NCBI RefSeq assembly: GCF_014161445.1
Contig: NZ_JABBXA010000015.1
Location: 62,001-126,000 of the forward strand
DNA: 64,000 nt
From: Microbispora sp. H13382
Lineage (GTDB): Bacteria > Actinomycetota > Actinomycetes > Streptosporangiales > Streptosporangiaceae
Direction: 5' to 3'
Below are positions 32,850-41,450 of this stretch, piece after piece. The first letter of the stretch is position 1. Every line of letters starts with the position of its first letter. A program made the position numbers and the translations under genes. Under the pieces are notes generated by a model. That model worked only from the letters and a program-made list of their open reading frames with translations. It was not told where the DNA came from and made no database searches.

Positions 32850-33969
32850 GACCGGGAAGGACGCGAGCCATGAGCACGCGCGCGAGCACGGTCATGGTCA
32901 TGGTCATGGGCACGGGCACGGGCACGCGGTGAGCGCCGAGGCCGACCGGCGTCTGCTGACCGGCGCGCTGGCGCTCATCGTCGGCTTCATGGCGGTCGAG
33001 GTCGTCATCGGCGTCATCGCGCATTCCCTGGCCCTGATCAGCGATGCCGGGCACATGCTCACCGACGCCATCGCCATCGCCTTCGCGATCGTGGCCATGC
33101 GGATCGCCGCCCGCCCGCCGCAGGGCGGCTTCACCTATGGCCTCAAACGCGCCGAGATCATCAGCGCCCAGATCAACGGGATCACGCTGCTGCTGCTCAG
33201 CGTCTACTTCGTCTACGAGGGCGTACGCAGGCTGATCGAGCCCCCCGAGGTCGAAGGCGCGTACGTCGTCGCCACCGGCATCGCCGGGATCGCGGTGAAC
33301 CTGGCCGCGACCTGGCTGCTGAACAAGGCCAACCGCGCCAGCCTCAATGTCGAGGGCGCCTTCCAGCACATCCTCAACGACCTGTTCGCCTTCATCGCCA
33401 CCACCGCCGCCGGCGCGGTGATCTGGGCGACCGGCTGGGGCCGGGCCGACGCCCTGGCCGCCCTCGTCGTGGCCGCCCTGATGCTCAAGGCCGGATGGGG
33501 CCTGGTGCGCGAGTCCGGCCGGGTCTTCATGGAGGCGGCTCCGGCCGGCATGAACCCCGCCGAGATCGGCCGTAAGGCCGCCGCCCTGGAACACGTCGTC
33601 GAGGTGCACGACCTGCACATCTGGGAGGTCACCAGCGGCTATCCCGCCATGTCCGCGCACATCCTCGTCGCCCCCGGCGCCGACTGCCACGCCGTACGGC
33701 AGGCGGCGCAGCGGATGGTCCACGACGAGTACGGCATCGACCACACCACCCTGCAGGTCGACCACGCCCCGCCGGAGCTCCTCGCGATCGGCGAGTCGTC
33801 CCCCGAGGCCGCCGAACCGCACTGCGCGGACGCGCACGGCCCCGCGCACACGAACGGGCGGTGGCGGCCCGCGGAGGAAGCGGCGCAGGAGCGGCGCGCG
33901 GCCGGTTGCGCCGGCCGCCGGTACATCAGGTTCCCCAGCCCCGGACGCCTCTCCGACCGCCGTTCCTGA
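32842..33969 (+). CDS. Cation diffusion facilitator (Zn/Cd/Co efflux)
   Basis: A 375-residue membrane exporter overlapping the ArsR gene; GAGGAGAAGG precedes ATG 32842. The N terminus is a metal-binding tract of alternating His-Gly (residues about 12-25). Six transmembrane helices follow. HSLALISDAGHMLTDA (about 55-70; HxxxD site) and GAFQHILNDLFAF (about 172-184; HxxxD site in helix V) form the transport site. The C-terminal cytoplasmic domain carries VHDLHIWEVTSG. The last about 50 residues are Ala/His/Cys-containing and diverge from the family. Exports divalent cations, probably zinc, in exchange for protons, under control of the upstream sensor. Confidence 0.9.
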   Translation: MGETGKDASHEHAREHGHGHGHGHGHGHAVSAEADRRLLTGALALIVGFMAVEVVIGVIAHSLALISDAGHMLTDAIAIAFAIVAMRIAARPPQGGFTYGLKRAEIISAQINGITLLLLSVYFVYEGVRRLIEPPEVEGAYVVATGIAGIAVNLAATWLLNKANRASLNVEGAFQHILNDLFAFIATTAAGAVIWATGWGRADALAALVVAALMLKAGWGLVRESGRVFMEAAPAGMNPAEIGRKAAALEHVVEVHDLHIWEVTSGYPAMSAHILVAPGADCHAVRQAAQRMVHDEYGIDHTTLQVDHAPPELLAIGESSPEAAEPHCADAHGPAHTNGRWRPAEEAAQERRAAGCAGRRYIRFPSPGRLSDRRS

Positions 33970-34163
33970 CGTCGCCCCTCCCCGTCATCGGCGGGTGGCC
34001 GGACACGACCGACCACGTTGCGTCGAGCCGCCGCTCTTCAGCCGGGGCGGGGCGAGCGACGGCGGGGCACGGCCACCGAGGCGCGCGCGGAGGAGAAGGA
34101 CACGGCCGGCGTGGGCGGCTGACGGCGCTGTTTGCCGGATCACCCCAGGGGTATCACGCGCGC
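33970..34163. other. Intergenic gap before the GT2-GT9 pair
   Basis: A 194-base GC-rich gap. An AGGGG lies 12 bases before the downstream ATG. No promoter elements, hairpin or coding frame stands out. Confidence 0.4.
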
Positions 34164-34997
34164 ATGTTCGCCCCGTCTGACCTGGATGTACTCGTGCCCA
34201 CGAAGGACCGCCCGGGCGCGCTGGGCGTGACGTTGGCGGGCCTCGCGGCGCAGACCGTGGCCGGGTTCCGCGTCGTGATCTCCGATCAGTCGGACGCGCC
34301 GGTCGCCGACGACCCGCTGGTGGCGGCGCAGCTGCGGATCCTCGGCCACCGGGACAGGCCGGCGGCCGTCCACCACCACCTGCCCCCGCGGGGCATGGCG
34401 GAACAACGCGCGTTCCTGCTCGACCGGGCCGAGCGGCGGCTGGCGCTCTACATCGACGACGACGTCTGGCTGGAGCCGGAGGCGATCGAGGTCCTGCTGT
34501 CTGCGATGAGCGATCTGCGCTGCGGCTTCGTCGGCTACGCCCTGCACGGCCTGTCCTACCGCGACGACGTACGCCCCGCCGAGCTGGCGCCGTACGAGGA
34601 GTGGACGGACGGCGTGCGGCCCGAGCGGGTGCGCCGGGAGTCGCCGGCCTGGCGGCGCCACACCCTGCACAACGCCTCGAACCCGCTGCACCTCGCGCGC
34701 GAGCACCTGGGCGTCCCGGGCCCCGGGGAGTGGCGGCCGTACAAGGTGGCCTGGATCGGCGGCTGCGTGCTGTACGACCGGGAACGGCTGCTGGAGTGCG
34801 GCGGCTTCGACTTCTGGCGGTCGGTGCCGCCCCGGCACGCGGGGGAGGACGTCGCGGCGCAGCTGCGCGTCATGGAGAGGTACGGCGGCGCGGGCCTGCT
34901 GCCGAGCCGGGCCTACCACCTGGAGTTGCCCACGACGGTCACCGACCGCAGCGCCGAGTGCTACGACTACGTGTTCGAGACGGCATGGGCGCGCTGA
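34164..34997 (+). CDS. Glycosyltransferase family 2
   Basis: A 277-residue soluble GT-A enzyme. VLVPTKDRPGALGVTL (about residues 9-24) opens the nucleotide-binding fold. ALYIDDDVWLEP (about 93-104) carries the DXD metal site. GGCVLYDRERLLECGGFDF and HAGEDVAAQLRV contain the C-terminal GG and ED signatures. It overlaps the downstream GT9 gene by 13 bases, so the two are translated together, and the pair probably adds successive sugars to one glycan or glycolipid. Start ATG 34164 is chosen by homology; the ribosome-binding site is somewhat distant. Confidence 0.85.
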   Translation: MFAPSDLDVLVPTKDRPGALGVTLAGLAAQTVAGFRVVISDQSDAPVADDPLVAAQLRILGHRDRPAAVHHHLPPRGMAEQRAFLLDRAERRLALYIDDDVWLEPEAIEVLLSAMSDLRCGFVGYALHGLSYRDDVRPAELAPYEEWTDGVRPERVRRESPAWRRHTLHNASNPLHLAREHLGVPGPGEWRPYKVAWIGGCVLYDRERLLECGGFDFWRSVPPRHAGEDVAAQLRVMERYGGAGLLPSRAYHLELPTTVTDRSAECYDYVFETAWAR

Positions 34998-36031
34998 TCG
35001 AGGGCGTGCGCCGCATCGCGGTGCTGCGGGCCAACGCCCTGGGCGACCTGGTCCTCGCCATGCCCGCCCTGGAGGCGCTCCGCCGGGCCTACCCGCAGGC
35101 CCGGCTGACCCTCCTCGGCATCCCCTGGCACGCCGGGTTCCTGGACGGCAGGCCGGGTCCGGTCGACGACGTCGTCGCCCTGCCGCCGATCTCCGGGGTC
35201 TCGTCGGCGGAGAGCGGGCACGAGGCGCCGCAGAGCCTGTTCGAGGAGCTGCGCGAGCACCGGTTCGACCTCGCCGTGCAGATCCACGGCGGCGGGCGCA
35301 ACTCCAACCCCTTCGTCAGGGCGATCGGCGCCCGCGTGACGGCCGGCCTGTGCGCGCCCGACGCCGTACGGCTCGACCTGTGCGTGCCGTACGTCTACTA
35401 CCAGCACGAGACGTTGCGCTATCTGGAGGTCGCCGCGCTGGTCGGCGGGACGGCCGAGGTGTACGAGCCCAGGATCGCCGTGACCGGCGCCGACCGCGCC
35501 GAACTCGCCCGCGTGTACGGCGAGCCGCCCCGCGGCCTGGTCGCGCTGCATCCCGGGGCGAGCGACCCCCGGCGGCGCTGGCCGGCGCGCGCCTTCGCGG
35601 AGGCGGCCGACCGGCTCGGCCGCCCGGTCGTGATCACCGGCATCGAGAAGGAGCGGGAGGTGGTCGAGGAGGTCGCGGCGGCGATGCGGCGGCCCGCGCT
35701 CACGGCGGTCGGCACGCTGAGCGTCGGCGGCCTCGCCGCGCTGTACGAGCGGTGCGACCTGGTCGTCTCCAACGACACCGGCCCCCGCCACCTCGCCGCG
35801 GCGGTCGGGACGGCCACCGTCGGCATCTACTGGTCCGGCAACCTGATCAACGCGGGGCCTCTCACCCGCGCCCTGCACCGGCCGTTGATCTCCTGGACCG
35901 CGCGCTGCCCGGTCTGCGGCGTCAGCGGGCACGATCCCCGGGCGGGGCGGTGCCCGCACGACGAGTCGTGGGTGGCCGAGGTCCCGGTCGACGACGTGGT
36001 CGAACAGGCCGGAGACCTGCTCCGGAGCTGA
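34985..36031 (+). CDS. Glycosyltransferase family 9 (heptosyltransferase-like)
   Basis: A 348-residue GT-B enzyme. IAVLRANALGDLVLAMPALEAL opens the N-terminal domain (residues about 11-31, the GDL-type acceptor site). In the second domain, LVALHPGASDPRRRWP (about 182-197) and VVSNDTGPRHLAAA (about 259-272) are the classic ADP-heptose-transferase signatures. The C-terminal SWTARCPVCG and DPRAGRCPHDES contain a Cys/His cluster. Actinomycetes lack LPS; GT9 members here often modify secondary metabolites or wall polymers. Co-translated with the GT2 gene. Confidence 0.85.
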   Translation: MGALIEGVRRIAVLRANALGDLVLAMPALEALRRAYPQARLTLLGIPWHAGFLDGRPGPVDDVVALPPISGVSSAESGHEAPQSLFEELREHRFDLAVQIHGGGRNSNPFVRAIGARVTAGLCAPDAVRLDLCVPYVYYQHETLRYLEVAALVGGTAEVYEPRIAVTGADRAELARVYGEPPRGLVALHPGASDPRRRWPARAFAEAADRLGRPVVITGIEKEREVVEEVAAAMRRPALTAVGTLSVGGLAALYERCDLVVSNDTGPRHLAAAVGTATVGIYWSGNLINAGPLTRALHRPLISWTARCPVCGVSGHDPRAGRCPHDESWVAEVPVDDVVEQAGDLLRS

Positions 36032-36094
36032 TCGTGCGGGGAGACCAGCGGACGACAAGGATCTTCCAAGTCGGGGACCCTAGGGTCGGCGGAC

Positions 36095-36604
36095 ATGAGC
36101 AAGAACCTCGTCATCGGCCTGCTGGCCGCCGCCTTCGCCATGGGCCTGCCGACCGCTTCCGCCCACGCCGCCACGAGTTACACCAGCACGAGCCGCACCA
36201 GCACGACTCAGACCACCGCGGCCCAGACCACCGCCGCGGCGCCGCCGATCCACTGGGGTCCGGTGCAGTCCCGGTCCGGCCACCACGGCTACGCCAAGGC
36301 CGACGTGTGGACCACCCGTTTCACCGCGGAGACGTTCGTCGTCTCGGGCACGCTGTACGACCGCGACACGCACAGCGGGCACTGCGCCTACGTCCGGGCC
36401 CGCTTCCACTACGTCGGCGGCGGCACCGGGTGGGCCCGGCCGCAGACGACCTGCGCGTCCCGCGGTTCCTTCCGGCTGTCGTCCGACGGCCAGATCAAGC
36501 GGGTGGACGTCAAGGTCTGCGTGCTCGACCGGCCGCGCCGTACGACCCTGAAGTGCTACGCCGACGCCATCACCCCGGCCATCATCGCCAACTGGCCGCA
36601 GTGA
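36095..36604 (+). CDS. Small secreted protein, unknown function
   Basis: A 169-residue exported protein. Residues 1-25 form a signal peptide ending AHA, followed by a Thr/Ser/Ala-rich stretch (TSYTSTSRTSTTQTTAAQ). The folded part (about 55-169) is beta-rich with four Cys (SGHCAYVRARF, QTTCASRGSF, VKVCVLD, TLKCYADA) that could form two disulphides. This arrangement resembles many small actinomycete extracellular proteins with no assigned role. No strong ribosome-binding site precedes ATG 36095. Confidence 0.6.
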   Translation: MSKNLVIGLLAAAFAMGLPTASAHAATSYTSTSRTSTTQTTAAQTTAAAPPIHWGPVQSRSGHHGYAKADVWTTRFTAETFVVSGTLYDRDTHSGHCAYVRARFHYVGGGTGWARPQTTCASRGSFRLSSDGQIKRVDVKVCVLDRPRRTTLKCYADAITPAIIANWPQ

Positions 36605-36607
36605 CCG

Positions 36608-36762
36608 TACTCCCCTCGCGGTAGCGGCGTGCGGCGCTGATCCCCGGGCGGTAGGCCCGACAGCCTCCGGGCGTGGGACGACGCGGACGGGCCCCGGCGG
36701 CCACCATCGAGACACCGCCAGGGGACGGACGGCGCGCAGGCCCGCGTACTCCCCCAGCGGTA
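36608..36762. promoter_or_regulatory. Three copies of a TAC-N10-GTA element upstream of the DUF6220-MCO operon
   Basis: TACTCCCCTCGCGGTA (36608-36623), TGATCCCCGGGCGGTA (36638-36653) and TACTCCCCCAGCGGTA (36747-36762) share the pattern nnnTCCCCnnGCGGTA. Two of them have symmetric TAC/GTA ends, as seen for NarL-type response-regulator sites. They lie 97-236 bases before the GTG of the membrane-protein/multicopper-oxidase operon. Confidence 0.5.
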
Positions 36763-36858
36763 GCCGACGTGTCTCTCGGTGAGGGACGCGCCACCGGCCC
36801 GCGTGGGACACGATCCCCGTGATCCCCCGCAATCCGCTAACCGTAGGGAGCAAAGAAA

Positions 36859-37317
36859 GTGCGCAAGGTCTACGCCGCTCTAGCGGGACTGCTGCTCGCC
36901 GCCGCCGTCGTGCAGATGTACCTCGCGGCCGTCGGCGCGTTCGACAAGCCGCAGGACGACTCCTCGTTCGCTCTGCACACCATGAACGGCATGATGGTCA
37001 TCCCGGTGCTGTCGCTGGTGGCCACCGCCGCCGCGGCGGCCGCGAGGGCGCCGGGGCGCCAGATCGGGCTGACCGTCCTGCCCCTCGGCCTGGTGATCGT
37101 GCAGTCACTGATCGTCGCGATCGGCGGGCTGTTCGACGACAGCACCGGCAACACCACGCCCCTTTCCCTGGCGATCCTCGGCCTGCACGCCGTCAACGGC
37201 ATGGCGGTGATCGGCGCCTGCGAGCTCGTGTTCCGCCGGGCGCGACGGCTCGCCTGGCCCAAGCCCGAGCCACGGTCGCAGGACGCCGCGGAGGGCAGTG
37301 CGGTCCCCGCATCATGA
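36859..37317 (+). CDS. DUF6220-like integral membrane protein
   Basis: A 152-residue membrane protein with four hydrophobic segments. AALAGLLLAAAVVQMYLAAVGAF and HTMNGMMVIPVLSLV (about residues 40-54) resemble the DUF6220 pattern, in which a conserved His-rich HxMNG motif recurs (LHAVNGMAVIGA near residue 112). The two His-x-x-Asn-Gly motifs in separate helices could bind a metal or haem. GTG 36859 follows AGGGAG. The gene overlaps the multicopper oxidase gene as ATGA, so the products likely work together in a membrane redox or copper process; that is inference. Confidence 0.7.
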   Translation: MRKVYAALAGLLLAAAVVQMYLAAVGAFDKPQDDSSFALHTMNGMMVIPVLSLVATAAAAAARAPGRQIGLTVLPLGLVIVQSLIVAIGGLFDDSTGNTTPLSLAILGLHAVNGMAVIGACELVFRRARRLAWPKPEPRSQDAAEGSAVPAS

Positions 37318-39446
37318 CGACCGACCGGCTCATGGCGCTCGACCTGCTCGTCTCGGTCCTGACCGCGGCGGCGTGGGTGAGCGCGGGCGTGGCCGCCGCG
37401 GCCCGCCGTACGAGGACGACCGCGGCCCTGTTCGCCGTGGCCCTGGTCGCGTCCCTGGCCCGGGTCTGGTCCGTCCTCGCGCTGGCCGGCTCCGGCTGGT
37501 GGTTCGTGCAGGAGAAGGTCACCGTCGCCCTGCCGCTTCTCTTCGCGGCGGCGGCCGTCGCCACCGCGCTCGCCGGGCCGCGCGTCCTGCGCGCCGCCCG
37601 GCGACCGGGCCCACCATCGGGCGCGGTCCCGCACGGCGTGAGGACGCCGGCGGTGGTGGTCCCGCTGCTCGGCGCCGGATACGCGGCGGCGGCCGGGCTC
37701 GTGCAGACCTTCCTGGTCGGATATCCGGCGGACCCCGGCACCGCTCTCCTCCTCCTGGCCGTCGTCGCGGGGGCCGTCCTGGTGACGTGGAGGGCGTCCG
37801 GCGCGAGCGTCCCCGGCCTGCGTACGGCGACGGCGGCGACCGCCGTGGCCGCCGTGCTCGGGGTGACGCTCACGTTCGTCCCGGCCACGGAGGGGACCGC
37901 CGCAGCCGCGGAGGGGGCGGCTTCGGCGGGAGCCGGTGCGGCGGGGGCCGCCGGCTCCGAGACGCCCTCCGCTCACGGGGACCACCCGGCATCCGCGGAC
38001 CACTCCGTCTCGGGGCCGAGCTCCGAGGGCCACTCCGTCTCGGGGGCGTCGGCCTCCGTGGCGGGAGGGCCGGTTCGCCCGGTGACGGCCCTGCGCGGCC
38101 CGGCCGTGCCACCGCCGGGCGGCGCCGTGCGCCGGTTCACGCTGACGGCCCGTACGGCGACCGTCACTCTGTCGTCGGGCCGGAAGGTGGCCGCGTGGAC
38201 CTTCGACGGCCGGGTCCCCGGGCCGCCGATCACCGCCGTCCAGGGCGACCTTGTCGAGGTGCGGCTGCGGAACGCGGACATCGCGTCGGGGGTGACGCTG
38301 CACTGGCACGGCTACGACGTGCCTTCGGGCGAGGACGGCGTGCCCGGCCTCACCCAGGAGGCCGTGCCGCCCGGCGGGGAGTTCGTCTACCGCTTCGTCG
38401 CGGCCCAGGCGGGGACGTACTGGTACCACACCCACGAGGTGTCCGACCTCGGCGTACGGATGGGGCTCTACGGCACGCTCGTCGTCACGCCGGAGGGGGC
38501 CGCCGCCACCGGGGTGGACCTCACGCTGCCCGTGCACACCTTCGCCGGCACGACGGTGACGGGCGACCACGACCAGCCCCTGGTCCGGCAGGTCGCGCCC
38601 GGCACGCCCGTACGGCTGCGCCTGATCAACACCGACAACACGCCGCACCGGTTCACATTGGCGGGCACGCCCTACCGGCTGGTGGCCGTGGACGGGACGG
38701 ATCTCACCGGGCCGGGCACGCTCGGAAGGGCCGGCCTGCGGCTCGCCGCGGGCGGCCGCTACGACCTCGCGTTCACGATGCCCGCAGGCCCCGTCGTCCT
38801 GCGGACCGACGACCGCTCCGACGCCGTACGGCTCACCCCCGGACCGTCCGGCACCGGCGAGGGCGCGGCGGGCACGAGGACGGGCGACGGGGGCACGGGC
38901 GACGGGGGCACGGGCGACGGAACCGGCGGCGGGAGCACGACCACGGCTCCCACCGGTGACTGGCCGGAACTCGACCTCACCCGGTACGGCACTCCCGCCC
39001 CCACGCCGTACACGCTGCGGAGCCGCTTCGACCGGGACTTCACGCTCGTCCTCGACCGGGGGTTCGCGCTCGCCGGCGGAAAGCCGGCCTACGCGCACAC
39101 GGTGAACGGCCTCGCCTTCCCCGACATCCCCACGGAGGTGGTCAGGGAGGGCGACCTGGTCCGGCTCACCGTGGTCAACCGCGGCCGGGACACCCACCCC
39201 TGGCACCTCCACGGTCATCGGGTGCTCGTGCTCTCGCGTGACGGCCGCTCCCCCACCGGCAGCCCGCTGTGGCTCGACACCTTCGACGTACGGCCGGGCG
39301 AGGTGTGGGAGGTGGCCTTCCGCGCCACCAATCCCGGGCTGTGGATGAACCACTGCCACAACCTCAGCCACGCCGACCTGGGGATGATGCTGCACCTGGC
39401 GTACGAGGGGGTGACCACGCCCTTCCACGGCGCGCACGGCGGATGA
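37314..39446 (+). CDS. Membrane-fused multicopper oxidase
   Basis: A 710-residue fusion. Residues about 1-195 form a membrane domain of about six hydrophobic segments, followed by a flexible Ala/Ser/His-rich stretch (GDHPASADHSVSGPSSEGHS). The oxidase part starts near residue 270. Its copper motifs are all present: LHWHGYD (about 330), YWYHTHEV (about 370), HPWHLHGH (about 628) and NHCHNLSHADLGMM (about 680), giving a complete trinuclear centre and a type 1 site with Met as axial ligand. A Gly/Thr-rich insert (about 520-545) varies in length among relatives. Such enzymes oxidise cuprous ions, manganese or phenols with dioxygen. It is translationally coupled to the DUF6220-like gene. Confidence 0.85.
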   Translation: MTTDRLMALDLLVSVLTAAAWVSAGVAAAARRTRTTAALFAVALVASLARVWSVLALAGSGWWFVQEKVTVALPLLFAAAAVATALAGPRVLRAARRPGPPSGAVPHGVRTPAVVVPLLGAGYAAAAGLVQTFLVGYPADPGTALLLLAVVAGAVLVTWRASGASVPGLRTATAATAVAAVLGVTLTFVPATEGTAAAAEGAASAGAGAAGAAGSETPSAHGDHPASADHSVSGPSSEGHSVSGASASVAGGPVRPVTALRGPAVPPPGGAVRRFTLTARTATVTLSSGRKVAAWTFDGRVPGPPITAVQGDLVEVRLRNADIASGVTLHWHGYDVPSGEDGVPGLTQEAVPPGGEFVYRFVAAQAGTYWYHTHEVSDLGVRMGLYGTLVVTPEGAAATGVDLTLPVHTFAGTTVTGDHDQPLVRQVAPGTPVRLRLINTDNTPHRFTLAGTPYRLVAVDGTDLTGPGTLGRAGLRLAAGGRYDLAFTMPAGPVVLRTDDRSDAVRLTPGPSGTGEGAAGTRTGDGGTGDGGTGDGTGGGSTTTAPTGDWPELDLTRYGTPAPTPYTLRSRFDRDFTLVLDRGFALAGGKPAYAHTVNGLAFPDIPTEVVREGDLVRLTVVNRGRDTHPWHLHGHRVLVLSRDGRSPTGSPLWLDTFDVRPGEVWEVAFRATNPGLWMNHCHNLSHADLGMMLHLAYEGVTTPFHGAHGG

Positions 39447-39621
39447 AGCCGGCGGCGGGAAGCGCGATCGCCCCCTTTTCCCTGGTGTGTCGGGTAAAAA
39501 ATCCGGGCGCGAATTCAACCGAGGTGTAAACGCAGGGTAATCAGATCAGAACTTCGGGTGAGCACCACTGGCCCGGGTCCCCCCGGCCGGGCGTGGGCGA
39601 TGCCGACCGAAGGGAGAGATC

Positions 39622-40392
39622 GTGAAAGTCGCCGGAAGCATCGTTACCGCGCTGGCGGCGTGGGCCGCCACGGGGTGGATCCTCGCAGGCCACCCCGCAC
39701 CGGCGGTCGCGGGCCCGGCCGGTTCCGCCGTGGCGGACCGCGCCGGCGCGGCCGCCGGGACCCGGGCGGCCCGGGCCGCCGCGGACGCCGGGGGCCGCCA
39801 CATGCCGGGGATCGCGCCCCGCCCGGCGTCGGATGTCCCGGGACGTCCCGCCCCGGGCCTCCCGGCGGTCCGGCCACCCGGTCCCGGTGAACCCACCACC
39901 TCGGGACCGTTCGGGCAGATCGTGCACGAAAGCAGGCGGGGGCCCGGTGTCGTGTGCACCTACCGGCTCCGGGGCGTGCACAGGGGAGGCTTCCTCAACG
40001 TCCGTGATGGCGCCGGAATACGCCACACCCCCGTCGCCAAACTGCGACCGGCCGACGGAGGCTTCTCGGGAGCCTGCACCGCCACCAACGGCTGGATCGC
40101 GGTGAAGACCGCCGGCGGGGCGTCGGGCTTCGCCGCCGCCCGCTACCTCCACAGGCTCGACCTCGGCGGGCGGCCCTCGCTTTCGTGCATCTACCGCCTC
40201 CGGCACGTGCGCAAGGGCAGCTTCCTCAACGTCCGCGAGGGCGCCGGCGTCCACCACGCCCCCGTGGGCAGGCTGCGACCGGCCGACGGGAACATCGCCG
40301 GAGCCTGCGAGGCCACCCGCGGCTGGCTGGCCGTCGACACCGTCGCCGGCATTCCCGGATGGGCCTCCGCCCACTATCTGCGGAGGCTGTGA
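39622..40392 (+). CDS. Secreted protein with two SH3-like repeats
   Basis: A 256-residue exported protein. GTG 39622 follows AAGGGAGAG. A signal peptide (about residues 1-30, SIVTALAAWAATGWILAG) and an Ala/Pro-rich spacer precede two tandem bacterial SH3-like modules of about 66 residues (about 108-180 and 186-256). Each begins C-x-YRLR and contains FLNVR-GAG and LRPADG, and ends with GFAAARYLHRL or GWASAHYLRRL. The repeats share a spaced Cys pair each. Bacterial SH3 modules usually bind cell-wall peptides; no hydrolase is attached. Probably a wall-associated protein. Confidence 0.75.
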   Translation: MKVAGSIVTALAAWAATGWILAGHPAPAVAGPAGSAVADRAGAAAGTRAARAAADAGGRHMPGIAPRPASDVPGRPAPGLPAVRPPGPGEPTTSGPFGQIVHESRRGPGVVCTYRLRGVHRGGFLNVRDGAGIRHTPVAKLRPADGGFSGACTATNGWIAVKTAGGASGFAAARYLHRLDLGGRPSLSCIYRLRHVRKGSFLNVREGAGVHHAPVGRLRPADGNIAGACEATRGWLAVDTVAGIPGWASAHYLRRL

Positions 40393-40440
40393 CCCCGACC
40401 GGCGGGCTCCGTCCTGCCGCGTCCCCCCGGCCGCTGTCCT

Positions 40441-40469
40441 CGTCCCCGGTGTCCCCCTGGCCGGGGACG
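40441..40469. terminator. Bidirectional hairpin between convergent genes
   Basis: CGTCCCCGG (40441-40449) and CCGGGGACG (40461-40469) form a perfect 9-bp stem with an 11-base loop, between the SH3-repeat gene (plus) and the GNAT gene (minus). Confidence 0.65.
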
Positions 40470-40500
40470 GGGGCCGCCGGCCCGCCGCCCCGGCTCCGGT

Positions 40501-41325
40501 CTAGCCGAGGTCGGGATGCGGGGTGTAGCAGTCGAGCCGCATGAAGTCATCGCTGGTCATCAGCGTGTCCATGTCGCCGATGTGCCAGCCCGCCTCCAGC
40601 AGCAGGGGCAGCAGCGGATGCGTGCCGGGCACCGCCAGGTGCACCCGCCCGGCCTGGGGATGCGCGTTCACCGCCTCCAGCACGATGTCGGCGCAGTCCT
40701 GGGGGGTCACACCCCCGGCAGGCCCGATGACGACCCTGTCTCCGGCCACCCTGGCGAACGCGTAGCCCGCCCCGCTGACGTGCAGGGTCACGCCGGGCAG
40801 GCCGGCGTACCACGTCAGCGTCGCGGTCCGGTCCCCGCCGGAGACGTGAGCGTCCATGGCCGCCGCCGCGCGGACGTCCGCATCCCCCGGCGCCGCCGGC
40901 CCGCTCTCCCGCGACGCGGGCCGGCCGCCGAGCGGCCCCCGCTTGAGGTACAGCAGCGGGCAGCGCGGGCGCATCCCGTTCCTGACGTACAGCGCGAAGG
41001 CCCTCTTGTCGTCGGACGCGAAGGTGACCTTGGGTGTGTCGCGCGGCAGCAGGTGGGACAGGATCGCGCGGCCCAGCCCCGACGACTGGTGGTCCGGGAG
41101 GACGAACAGGTCGCCGAGGTGCGTGACCGTCCCCCGGCGCAACGTGCCGCCGAAGCCCGCGATCGTGCCGTCCACCTCGCCGACGAGCAGCGCGCCGAAC
41201 TCGCGTTCGGCGTCCACGAAGTCCGGCCGCTCCGGCCACGCGCCCAGGAGGCGGTAGTGGTCGGCGACGGCCCGAAGTCCGGGCATGTCGGCGTCGGCCG
41301 CGGCACGGACGATCGGTTCCGCCAT
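40501..41325 (-). CDS. GNAT-family N-acetyltransferase
   Basis: A 274-residue protein with two GNAT-like halves. In the first, HLGDLFVLPDHQSSGLGRAI (about residues 66-85) contains the acetyl-CoA pyrophosphate loop Q-x-x-G-x-G/A. The second half (about 155-270) is shorter and less conserved. ATG 41325 follows GGGGGAGC. The two-domain layout with an N-terminal active half is common in actinomycete GNATs, which acetylate antibiotics, polyamines or protein N termini. Substrate unknown. Confidence 0.8.
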   Translation of the reverse strand: MAEPIVRAAADADMPGLRAVADHYRLLGAWPERPDFVDAEREFGALLVGEVDGTIAGFGGTLRRGTVTHLGDLFVLPDHQSSGLGRAILSHLLPRDTPKVTFASDDKRAFALYVRNGMRPRCPLLYLKRGPLGGRPASRESGPAAPGDADVRAAAAMDAHVSGGDRTATLTWYAGLPGVTLHVSGAGYAFARVAGDRVVIGPAGGVTPQDCADIVLEAVNAHPQAGRVHLAVPGTHPLLPLLLEAGWHIGDMDTLMTSDDFMRLDCYTPHPDLG

Positions 41326-41450
41326 CGGTGCTCCCCCCTGCGCGTTCTCCCCTCGTCCGTTCACCTTAGGGCGCGTTCATCCCCCAGTTCCCGGCCGGGG
41401 CGGCCGAACCGGGACGTGGCCGGGCGGAGCAGGTGGAGGACGCGTGCGGA

